This document shows positions 54,533-64,000 of a stretch of DNA of 64,000 bases, piece by piece. The stretch is from Bradyrhizobiaceae bacterium (GTDB lineage: Bacteria; Pseudomonadota; Alphaproteobacteria; Rhizobiales; Xanthobacteraceae): contig JADYXZ010000020.1 of the NCBI GenBank assembly GCA_020853885.1, positions 504,707 through 568,706 on the forward strand, in the 5' to 3' direction. Below the pieces are notes generated by a model, which ran no database searches, was not told where the DNA came from, and saw only the letters and a program-made list of their open reading frames with translations. Both the position numbers and the translations under genes were made by a program. Position 1 is the stretch's first letter, and every line of letters starts with the position of its first letter.

Positions 54533-56800
54533 ATGCGTGGCGCGCTGGGCGGTCCGCGCGTACTGCTTCGCCGGCTTCGCGAGGTCATGGCGGAGCCGGT
54601 CAGCGCGCAGGAACGCCTCGACAAGATCGTGGTGATGATCGCCGCCAATATGGTGGCGGAAGTCTGCTCGGTCTATGTGCTGCGGGTCGACGGCAGCCTC
54701 GAGCTCTACGCCACCGAGGGTCTTTCGCGGGAAGCGGTTCACCAGACCGTGCTCGGCGCCGGCGAAGGTCTCGTCGGCCTCGTCGCCACCGAGGCGCAGG
54801 CGCTGAACCTCCCCGACGCGCAAGCGCACCCGGCGTTCTCCTACAAGCCGGAGACCGGCGAAGAAATCTATCACTCGTTCCTCGGCGTGCCGGTCCTGCG
54901 GGCGGGCAATACGCTCGGCGTGCTCGTGGTGCAGAACCGCGCGCACCGCACCTACAGCGAGGAAGAGGTCGAGGCGCTGCAGACGACGGCGATGGTGCTC
55001 GCCGAGATGATCGCGTCCGGCGAGCTGGAGGCGCTGGCGCGGCCCGGCGCGGAGCCGGCGGTGCGGCGCGCGGTGCAGGTCAAGGGGCTCGCGCTCGCCG
55101 AAGGCATCGGGCTCGGGCGCGTGGTGCTGCACGAGCCGCGCGTCTATGTGAAGAATTTCATCGCCGACGACATCCAGAACGAATTGAAGCGGCTCGACCA
55201 GGCGATCGATACGCTGCGCGCCTCGATCGACGTGATGCTGGAAGAAGAAGGCATGGCGCGCGCCGGCGAGCATCGCGACGTGCTGGAAGCCTACCGCATG
55301 TTCGCGCACGACCGCGGCTGGCTGCACAAGCTGCGCGAGGCGGTGATGACAGGCCTCACGGCGGAGGCGGCGGCGGAGCGCGTGCAGTCCGACACCCGCG
55401 CGCGCATGATGCGGCAGACGGACCCGTACCTGCGCGAGCGGCTGCACGACCTCGAGGATCTCACGAACCGGCTGTTGCGCGAATTGCTCGGCTACGATCA
55501 GGCGCCGCGGCGCGACGAGACGCCGGAGAATGCCGTGATCGTCGCCCGCAACATGAGCCCGGCGGCGCTGCTCGATTTCGACCGGTCGCGGCTGCGCGGC
55601 CTTGTGCTTGAGGAAGGTGCGGCAACGAGCCATGTGGCGATCGTCGCGCGCGCACTCGGGATCGCGACTGTCGGGCAGGTGGAGAACGCGGCGAGTCTCG
55701 CCGATTCGGGCGACGCGATCATCGTCGATGGCGACACCGGCGAAGTGCATATCCGGCCGCCGGCGGGGATCGAAGCCTCCTATATCGAAAAGGTGCGGCT
55801 GCGCGCGCGCAAGCAGGCGCAATACGCGGCGCTGCGCGACATGCCGGCGGTCAGCAAGGACGGGCAGGCCGTGCAATTGCTGATCAACGCGGGCCTGCTC
55901 GTCGATCTGCCGCACCTGAAGGAGACCGGCGCGGACGGGATCGGCCTCTTCCGCACCGAACTGCAGTTCATGGTGGCGGCGACCTTGCCGCGCACGGGCG
56001 AGCAGTTGCGGCTCTACCGCTCGGTGCTCGACGCCGCCGACGGCAGACCCGTCACCTTCCGCACGCTCGATATTGGCGGCGACAAGGTGCTTCCCTATAT
56101 GCGTGCCCTGGAAGAGGAGAATCCGGCGCTCGGCTGGCGGGCGATCCGCGTGAGCCTCGACCGCCCGGCGCTCCTGCGCATCCAGTTGCGCGCGCTCCTG
56201 CACGCGGCGGCGGGCCGCGAGTTGCGGCTGATGTTCCCGATGGTCTCGGAGGTCGGCGAGTTCGACCGCGCCCGCAAGGTGGTCGAGCGGGAGCTCACGC
56301 ACCTGCGCCGCCACGGCCATCGCCTGCCGGACCGGGTGCATATCGGCGCGATGGTGGAGGTGCCGGCGCTCCTGTTCATGCTCGACGAGATCCTCGAACG
56401 GGCGGATTTCCTGTCGGTGGGGTCGAACGATCTGGTGCAGTTCCTGTTCGCCGCCGACCGCGGCAATGTGCGGGTGGCGGGCCGCTTCGACGCGCTGTCG
56501 GCGCCGATCCTGCGCGCCCTGAAGGCGGTCGCCGATGCGGGCAAGCGCCACAGCAAGCCGGTGACGCTCTGCGGCGAGCTGGCGTCGCGGCCGCTCGAGG
56601 CGATGGCGCTCTTGGCGCTCGGTTATCGCATGCTGTCGGTGTCGGCGCCTGCGATCGGCCCGATCAAGGCGATGCTGATACAGCTCGATATCGGCGCGGC
56701 CGAGAAATTGCTGCTGCCGCTGCTGTCGGAGCGGGCGGGGGACGTGCCGATCCGCGAGCGGCTGGAGGCGTTTGCCGCAAAGTGCGGCGTTCCCGTTTGA
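54533..56800 (+). CDS. ptsP: Phosphoenolpyruvate-protein phosphotransferase PtsP (EI-Ntr)
   Basis: 755 aa. An N-terminal GAF domain (about 25-165) is followed by the EI N-domain, the phospho-His site GAATSHVAIVARALGI (about residue 364), and the PEP-binding barrel with GIGLFRTELQFM and SVGSNDLVQFLFAADR. It feeds phosphate to NPr and EIIA-Ntr, linking nitrogen status to K+ and storage metabolism. prfA follows 6 bp later. Confidence 0.96.
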   Translation: MRGALGGPRVLLRRLREVMAEPVSAQERLDKIVVMIAANMVAEVCSVYVLRVDGSLELYATEGLSREAVHQTVLGAGEGLVGLVATEAQALNLPDAQAHPAFSYKPETGEEIYHSFLGVPVLRAGNTLGVLVVQNRAHRTYSEEEVEALQTTAMVLAEMIASGELEALARPGAEPAVRRAVQVKGLALAEGIGLGRVVLHEPRVYVKNFIADDIQNELKRLDQAIDTLRASIDVMLEEEGMARAGEHRDVLEAYRMFAHDRGWLHKLREAVMTGLTAEAAAERVQSDTRARMMRQTDPYLRERLHDLEDLTNRLLRELLGYDQAPRRDETPENAVIVARNMSPAALLDFDRSRLRGLVLEEGAATSHVAIVARALGIATVGQVENAASLADSGDAIIVDGDTGEVHIRPPAGIEASYIEKVRLRARKQAQYAALRDMPAVSKDGQAVQLLINAGLLVDLPHLKETGADGIGLFRTELQFMVAATLPRTGEQLRLYRSVLDAADGRPVTFRTLDIGGDKVLPYMRALEEENPALGWRAIRVSLDRPALLRIQLRALLHAAAGRELRLMFPMVSEVGEFDRARKVVERELTHLRRHGHRLPDRVHIGAMVEVPALLFMLDEILERADFLSVGSNDLVQFLFAADRGNVRVAGRFDALSAPILRALKAVADAGKRHSKPVTLCGELASRPLEAMALLALGYRMLSVSAPAIGPIKAMLIQLDIGAAEKLLLPLLSERAGDVPIRERLEAFAAKCGVPV

Positions 56801-56806
56801 GTCCGA

Positions 56807-57886
56807 ATGATGCTGCCTGTTGCCCGTCTTGACGCGCTGGTCGACCGCCTTGCCATGGTGGAAGCGGAGCTTGCCTCCGGTCCCGACCGTGCGACCTTCG
56901 TGCGCCTGTCGCGGGAACATGCCGACTTGCAGCCGGTTGTCGACATCGTGAAGGCGTTCCGCAAAACGCAGGACGACCTCGCGGGCGTCAAGGCGCTGAT
57001 CGAGGATTCCACGATGGACGCGGACATGGCCCGCATCGCGCTGGAGGAGAAGAAGGAACTGGAGGAGCGTCTGCAGAAGCTCGAGGGCGAGCTTCGCATC
57101 GCGTTGTTGCCGAAGGACGCCGCGGACGAGCGCGACGTGATCCTGGAAGTGCGCGCGGGCACGGGCGGCGACGAGGCAGCGCTCTTTGCGGGCGATCTCT
57201 TCCGCATGTACGAGCGCTATGCGGCGCTGCAGGGCTGGAAGGTCGAGCTGATCTCCGCAAACGAAGGCGCTGTCGGCGGCTACAAGGAAGTGATCGCCGC
57301 GATCCGCGGGCGCGGCGTCTATGCCAGGCTGAAGTTCGAATCCGGCGTGCATCGCGTGCAGCGCGTGCCGGACACCGAGGCGTCGGGCCGCATCCACACC
57401 TCGGCGGCGACGGTCGCCGTGCTGCCGGAGGCGGAGAGCGTCGACGTCGAGATCAACGACGCGGATCTCCGGATCGACGTGTTCCGCGCTTCCGGCGCGG
57501 GCGGACAGCACGTCAACAAGACCGAATCCGCGGTGCGGATCACGCACATGCCGAGCGGCATCGTGGTGGCCGTGCAGGACGAGCGCTCGCAGCACCGCAA
57601 CAAGGATCGCGCGATGGAGCTGCTGCGCACGAAACTCTACGACATGGAGCGGCAGAAGCTGGACTCGGCGCGCGCGGCGGAACGCAAGGGCATGGTCGGC
57701 TCGGGCGACCGCTCGCAGCGCATCCGCACCTATAATTTCCCGCAGGGACGGGTTACGGACCACCGCATCAACCTGACGCTGCACAAGCTTGATCAGGTGC
57801 TGGAGGGCGCGGGGCTCGGCGAGATCATCGATGCGCTGGTGGCGCATCATCAGGCCGGGCTGCTGGCGGCGCAGAACGACGGGTGA
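56807..57886 (+). CDS. prfA: Peptide chain release factor 1
   Basis: 359 aa. GGQ is at 232-234 ([18 protein letters not shown]). The stop-codon recognition tripeptide P-x-T is P188-D189-T190 in [12 protein letters not shown], with Asp where E. coli has Ala. Terminates at UAA and UAG. Overlaps prmC, its modifying enzyme. Confidence 0.97.
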   Translation: MMLPVARLDALVDRLAMVEAELASGPDRATFVRLSREHADLQPVVDIVKAFRKTQDDLAGVKALIEDSTMDADMARIALEEKKELEERLQKLEGELRIALLPKDAADERDVILEVRAGTGGDEAALFAGDLFRMYERYAALQGWKVELISANEGAVGGYKEVIAAIRGRGVYARLKFESGVHRVQRVPDTEASGRIHTSAATVAVLPEAESVDVEINDADLRIDVFRASGAGGQHVNKTESAVRITHMPSGIVVAVQDERSQHRNKDRAMELLRTKLYDMERQKLDSARAAERKGMVGSGDRSQRIRTYNFPQGRVTDHRINLTLHKLDQVLEGAGLGEIIDALVAHHQAGLLAAQNDG

Positions 57887-58806
57887 GCGCGATGAAGCGA
57901 GCGGTCGTGAGGCCCGCCAGCGCAACGATTCCGTCGTTGCGGCGGAGCGCCATTGAGACGCTGCGCAGCGCCGGAATCGAGAACGCCGAACTCGATGCGC
58001 GCGTGCTGCTTGCGCACGTGCTCGGGAAGGACGCGGCTGAATTGATGGCGTCGGATGAGCTTGTCGCGGCGGAGGCCGAAGCCCGCTACGCGGATGCAAT
58101 CGGGCGGCGGGTTGCGGGCGAGCCGGTCGCGCGGATTGTCGGCGTGAAGGAATTCTGGAGCAGGCCGTTCGCCGTATCGCCGGACGTGCTGGTGCCGCGG
58201 CCGGGGACGGAGACGGTCGTCGAAGCGGCGCTCGCCGCGAAGCCGGAACGGGATGCGCCGTTGCGCGTTCTTGATCTCGGCATCGGTTCCGGCGCGATCC
58301 TCGGTGCGATTCTGTCGGAACGCCCGCACGCAACCGGCGTCGGCGTCGACCGCAGCCTCGGCGCGCTGAAGATCGCACGCGCGAATCTCGACGCGATCGG
58401 CGTCGGCGAACGGGCGCAACTGGTTTGCGGGAATTGGGGCGACACGCTGTCGTCGCAATTTGATCTGGTTGTCGCGAATCCGCCGTATATCCCGACGCGC
58501 GCCATCGGGGAGCTTCCCGTCGAGGTGCGCGGATTCGACCCGGCGGCGGCGCTCGACGGCGGAGCCGATGGGCTCGCCGCGTATCGCATGATCGTGGCCG
58601 CGCTTCCCGGGCTTCTGGCGCCGCGCGGGGTGGCCGTTCTCGAACTGGGCGCAGGGCAGGAAGAGGTGGTTGCGGAATTGGCCCGGCGTACCCAACTGAA
58701 CGTTAACGACACGGCACGCCGCGACCTTGCGGGGGTGCCCCGGGCGCTGGTACTAACGCCCCATGAGCCCAAAAAAACGCTTGGACAGGAGCGCGAAGCG
58801 CACTAG
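57883..58806 (+). CDS. prmC: Release factor glutamine methyltransferase PrmC
   Basis: 307 aa. SAM motif [12 protein letters not shown] (129-140) and catalytic NPPY (199-202, [10 protein letters not shown]). Methylates the Gln of GGQ in RF1 and RF2. The GTG overlaps the prfA stop; an ATG three codons later (57892) is an alternative. Confidence 0.95.
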   Translation: MSAMKRAVVRPASATIPSLRRSAIETLRSAGIENAELDARVLLAHVLGKDAAELMASDELVAAEAEARYADAIGRRVAGEPVARIVGVKEFWSRPFAVSPDVLVPRPGTETVVEAALAAKPERDAPLRVLDLGIGSGAILGAILSERPHATGVGVDRSLGALKIARANLDAIGVGERAQLVCGNWGDTLSSQFDLVVANPPYIPTRAIGELPVEVRGFDPAAALDGGADGLAAYRMIVAALPGLLAPRGVAVLELGAGQEEVVAELARRTQLNVNDTARRDLAGVPRALVLTPHEPKKTLGQEREAH

Positions 58807-59178
58807 TGTCCTTGCGGGATTCGATCCGGGGCGCGTACTGCCGTAAGGTGGAAACGCGATATGGCCGCAGGGGCGGCCCGGCTGGCAGGCCACTGCAGGC
58901 GCCGCCAGCGGCGAAAACCGGATCGCAACGCTTCATCGATTTTCGCGTGCGGATGATCCGCAGCGCGAAGGCAAGGGGCAGAGTATCCGCGTAGGACGCG
59001 GAGTGGTCTCCAGATTCGCAGATATATGCACATAGCCGCGTCATGCGCGCGGCATAGAGAGCGCAGCCGAAGGGCCGCGAGGTCTATCTGTGTGTTTGCC
59101 GCCCGATCATTGGCGCGGGCGTCATCTTCAGTGAGCCAATGGGCGGCGCTGCCGCGTTGAGAAGAGAGAAGCAGTGCA
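58807..59178. other. 372-bp spacer before the DUF4167 gene
   Basis: No gene seen. It contains a TCCGCGT-AGG-ACGCGGA hairpin (58986-59002) and a longer one with arms GCCGCCC/GGGCGGC and ATTGGC/GCCAAT (59098-59147), just upstream of the DUF4167 start. The length and structure allow for a leader RNA or small RNA, but no known family was recognised. Confidence 0.5.
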
Positions 59179-59898
59179 ATGAGAAATGGACAAAGCAATA
59201 AGCGTATGCGCGGACGAAATCGCCGCGGACACAATCCGCTGACGCGCGTGTACGAATCGAACGGCCCGGACGTGAAGATCCGGGGTACGGCGCACCACAT
59301 TGCGGAGAAGTATTTGCAGCTCGCGCGCGACGCGCAGTCGTCCGGCGATCCGGTGGCGGCGGAAGGCTACCTGCAGCACGCGGAGCACTATTTCCGATTG
59401 ATTATGGCGGCGCAGGCGCAGATCGCGCAGCAGAATCCGCACCACCAGCAGCAGCCCTATCAGCGGCCCGACATGGACAACCGCGACGAGTTCGATGACG
59501 AGGGCGAAGACGTTGGCGCGAGTGAGCAGCCGAGCGTGCCGGGTTTCCCGGGCGCGCAGCCGCAGCAGATGCAGCGGCCGCAGCAACAGCCGCATCAGCA
59601 GAATCAGCCGCAGCCGAATTTCCAAGGCTATCAGCAGCGGCGCGAGCCGGAGGAATCGCACGACGCCGGCCTGCCGGCTTTCATCACGGGCGGCGGTGCG
59701 CCGCAGCCGCAGATGAACGGCGCCGATCACGAGCAGGGCGATCGCGGCGAGCGTGGCGACCGCAACGACCGGTTCGGACGCCGTCGTCGGCGTTTTCGTC
59801 CGCGCGGTCCGCAGGACTTCGAGCAGGGCGCGCATGGCGACAATGCGCCGGCGGCTGCGCAGCCCGCGGGCGATGTCACGTCGAAAGCGGGTGAATAA
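59179..59898 (+). CDS. DUF4167 domain-containing protein
   Basis: 239 aa. The N-terminal 80 residues are the conserved DUF4167: NGQSNKRMRGRNRRGHNPLTRVYESNGPDVKIRGTAHHIAEKYLQLARDAQSSGDPVAAEGYLQHAEHYFRLI. The rest is Gln/Pro-rich and ends in a basic stretch, RFGRRRRRFRPRG, probably disordered. The family is largely alphaproteobacterial and nucleic-acid binding is suspected. AGAAGAGAGAAG precedes the ATG. Confidence 0.92.
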   Translation: MRNGQSNKRMRGRNRRGHNPLTRVYESNGPDVKIRGTAHHIAEKYLQLARDAQSSGDPVAAEGYLQHAEHYFRLIMAAQAQIAQQNPHHQQQPYQRPDMDNRDEFDDEGEDVGASEQPSVPGFPGAQPQQMQRPQQQPHQQNQPQPNFQGYQQRREPEESHDAGLPAFITGGGAPQPQMNGADHEQGDRGERGDRNDRFGRRRRRFRPRGPQDFEQGAHGDNAPAAAQPAGDVTSKAGE

Positions 59899-59901
59899 GC
59901 T

Positions 59902-60678
59902 TCAACGCGAGAGGGTGACCGGGTTGCCTTCGGCGATGTTGCCGGGGGTGAGTACTTCGGCATAGATGCCGCAGTCGTCCTCGCCGGTCAGGCGATAGAG
60001 CGCGTCGGGCACGTCGATGTCGCGTTCGGCGGTGTTCGGATCGACCTCGGTCGCGGCGCAGCGCTGGATCGGCTTGATCACGCGGAGCCGCACGGCGCCG
60101 ATTTCCAGCGTGCGGTCGACGAGCGCGGCTTCGCTCCAGGCGGGCCAGCCCTCGAGGTAGATATTTCCGCGGAAGCGCAATGGATGGACCGGGCGCTTGA
60201 CCGAGTCTCCCAGCGCCGCGACGCTGTCGAGATTGATGATCGAGACGACCTTCTTCGCGACGTCCGAAAAACTGTGACCCGGTGCTTCGAGCAGGCGGAT
60301 TTTTCCGCGCGCCTCGCTCCCCATGAACTCCTGAAAGAATTGTTCGACCGCGGTGCGGCCCGATGCGTCGTTCAGGCGGGCCTGCACGAGCGTCTCGCCA
60401 TTCTTCGCGATGGCGAAGGTGCCGGTGGCGTCGTCGTAGTGCGTGTGCAGCGATGCGATCCGCGCATTCTTCATCAGGCAGAGAAACTTGATCTTGGGCT
60501 GCCACGCCGGGGCGGTGGGATCGAAGCCCGACGGGCCGTTTTCCAGCGCGAAGGCTCGGTCCATCGGAAAGGTGCCGCCAGGCGTAAGGCTCACCTTGTC
60601 GAGCCGTTCGCCGGACAGACCCTTGACCGGGTAACGATAGAGCGAGGCGATGCGGGCGGGACCGGCTTCGGCGGGCAT
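59902..60678 (-). CDS. MOSC domain-containing protein
   Basis: 258 aa. MOSC_N part (about 8-95, ARIASLYRYPVKGLSGERLDKVSLTPGGTFPMDRAFAL) and MOSC domain (105-255) with RFRGNIYLEGWPAWSE and the Cys in IQRCAATEVDP expected to hold sulfur or molybdenum cofactor. Related to mARC-type reductases. Convergent with the DUF4167 gene, 3 bp apart. Confidence 0.92.
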   Translation of the reverse strand: MPAEAGPARIASLYRYPVKGLSGERLDKVSLTPGGTFPMDRAFALENGPSGFDPTAPAWQPKIKFLCLMKNARIASLHTHYDDATGTFAIAKNGETLVQARLNDASGRTAVEQFFQEFMGSEARGKIRLLEAPGHSFSDVAKKVVSIINLDSVAALGDSVKRPVHPLRFRGNIYLEGWPAWSEAALVDRTLEIGAVRLRVIKPIQRCAATEVDPNTAERDIDVPDALYRLTGEDDCGIYAEVLTPGNIAEGNPVTLSR

Positions 60679-60752
60679 GCGGGTTTCTTAACGATCTCCG
60701 GCCGAAGGTCCAGCGAGCCGTCAATTCGGTAGATTCCCCGGGGGCGATCCCC

Positions 60753-60781
60753 CTTCCCGAACGGCAGGGGCATCCCCATTT
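60753..60781 (+). promoter_or_regulatory. Candidate heat-shock (RpoH) promoter of clpB
   Basis: CTTCCC (60753-60758), 15 bp, CCCCATTT (60774-60781). The -10 is an exact sigma-32 form (CCCCATnT), and the -35 keeps CTT of CTTGAA. Position 64 bp before the clpB ATG fits heat-shock control. Confidence 0.45.
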
Positions 60782-60844
60782 CAACGCTGTTCGGATGTTC
60801 CCGTCGTGCCTTCGGGGCGGCCGGAACAGGCTGAGGAGAGGGCG

Positions 60845-63442
<2,598 letters not shown>

Positions 63443-63451
63443 GGGACAGCC

Positions 63452-63565
63452 CCGCCTCATGGTTCGAGACACGCCGCCAAGCAAGTCGGGCTTGCCCGCC
63501 TTGCTATCTAAAATCCGATCTCGGGCAAGCCCGAGATCGGCAGCGCTCCTCACCATGAGGCGGGG
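63452..63565. repeat. Composite REP-like element
   Basis: The outer arms CCCCGCCTCATGGT and ACCATGAGGCGGGG enclose a degenerate AGCAAG/CTTGCT palindrome (63480-63505) and the perfect 26-bp palindrome CCGATCTCGGGC-AA-GCCCGAGATCGG (63515-63540). CCTCATGGTTCGAGAC-type ends are known from Bradyrhizobiaceae intergenic repeats. It probably also ends the clpB transcript. Confidence 0.75.
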
Positions 63566-63575
63566 AAGAGAAAAG

Positions 63576-63632
63576 CACCCTCATGCTTAGGAGCCCGCCG
63601 TAGGCGGGCGTCTCGAAGCATAAGGGTGCTTC
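63576..63632. terminator. Nested hairpin repeat between clpB and the M23 gene
   Basis: AGCACCCT...AGGGTGCT, ATGCTT...AAGCAT and AGCCCGCC-GTA-GGCGGGC(G) nest in one hairpin ending 12 bp from the peptidase stop. It is a further copy of the local palindromic repeat class and would block read-through from both sides. Confidence 0.6.
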
Positions 63633-63643
63633 TCACAGAATCT

Positions 63644-64000
63644 TCAGTTTTGCGCAACGCGCGGCATGGCGGCGCCGCGCTCGAGGATTTCGTCGATGCG
63701 CGTGCGCTCGCGCTCGAAGCCTTCGAGGATGCGGCCTTCCAGCTCGCGGCCGCGCGGCAGCTTGATGCGCAACGGGTCGACGAAGTTGCCGTTGATCAGC
63801 ACTTCGTAGTGGAGATGCGGGCCGGTCGAGAGGCCGGTGTTGCCGACATAGCCGATGATCTGACCCTGCCGCACCTTGGCGCCGGGCTGCACGCCGCGGG
63901 CGAAGCCGGACATGTGCGAATAGGCGGTGACGTAGCCGTTGAGGTGCTGGATCTCGATGCGGCGGCCGTATCCGCCGCGGTCCCATTCGGCCTTCAGCAC
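63644..64000 (-). CDS. M23 family metallopeptidase, C-terminal part (gene continues beyond the window)
   Basis: 119 residues are visible. YSHMSGFARGVQPGAKVRQGQIIGYVGNTGLSTGPHLHYEVLINGNFVDPLRI is the LytM/M23 core with the HLH zinc motif, preceded by GRRIEIQHLNGYVTAYSH. This is an envelope endopeptidase or a divisome activator of EnvC/NlpD type. The last 45 residues (ELEGRILEGFERERTRIDEILERG) are a charged helix. The 5' end is outside. Confidence 0.92.
   Translation of the reverse strand: MLKAEWDRGGYGRRIEIQHLNGYVTAYSHMSGFARGVQPGAKVRQGQIIGYVGNTGLSTGPHLHYEVLINGNFVDPLRIKLPRGRELEGRILEGFERERTRIDEILERGAAMPRVAQN

Noticed and set aside
54524-58378. A 1284-codon minus-strand open frame opposite ptsP, prfA and prmC
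   Set aside because: It is antisense to three conserved genes and rich in His/Arg/Leu/Ala; no domain is recognisable.

Overview
The window is a high-GC chromosomal segment of an alphaproteobacterium. Gene content and order point to the Hyphomicrobiales (Rhizobiales), probably near Bradyrhizobiaceae/Xanthobacteraceae. Evidence is the SUV3 helicase-S4-fdxA-carD block, cobS/cobT beside a J-domain gene and bolA, the lysC-ptsP-prfA-prmC-DUF4167 run, several tripartite tricarboxylate or TRAP uptake genes, and many palindromic intergenic repeats of the rhizobial kind. The genus is an inference.

Layout. 1-1.5 kb: a broken, partial homing-endonuclease-repeat gene, tRNA-Arg(CCT), and about 1 kb of repeats and hairpins. 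1.5-12 kb: a catabolic and transport locus with a 4,5-dihydroxyphthalate decarboxylase-like protein, an HpcH/HpaI aldolase, a LigJ-like hydratase, a MetE-C-like protein, a type I extradiol dioxygenase, a quinone oxidoreductase and a split TctC/TctA-TctB transporter. A HigB/HigA toxin-antitoxin pair sits inside the transporter. Together they suggest uptake and ring cleavage of an aromatic acid. 12.5-14 kb: an M48 lipoprotein protease.

14.1-19.6 kb: a complete type II-C CRISPR-Cas locus. It holds 14 identical 36-nt repeats with 13 spacers of exactly 30 nt, then cas2, cas1 and cas9 (1042 aa) on the minus strand, and a predicted tracrRNA divergent from cas9 that ends in a terminator shared with carD. 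The repeat, the tracrRNA and the Cas9 active-site residues are mutually consistent, so the system looks functional. Unusual points are a CxxC zinc-ribbon-like HNH domain, a 7-bp palindrome inside the repeat, hairpins closing both array ends, and no room for a normal leader.

19.6-64 kb: mostly housekeeping genes. In order: carD, fdxA, S4 protein, SUV3 helicase, DUF3108, rpmB, phytase-like esterase, cobT, cobS, J-domain protein, bolA, CorC-type protein, aroB, aroK, small membrane protein, xerD, accA, L,D-transpeptidase, secA, parvulin, argJ, mutT-like, Flp pilin, methyltransferase, comF, nitrilase, DUF1178, TAXI-TRAP transporter, DMT exporter, ubiG, lysC, ptsP, prfA, prmC, DUF4167, MOSC, clpB and a partial M23 peptidase. 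Non-coding signals here include a diverged 135-bp duplication upstream of the helicase gene and two mirror-image hairpins with compensatory base changes upstream of rpmB.
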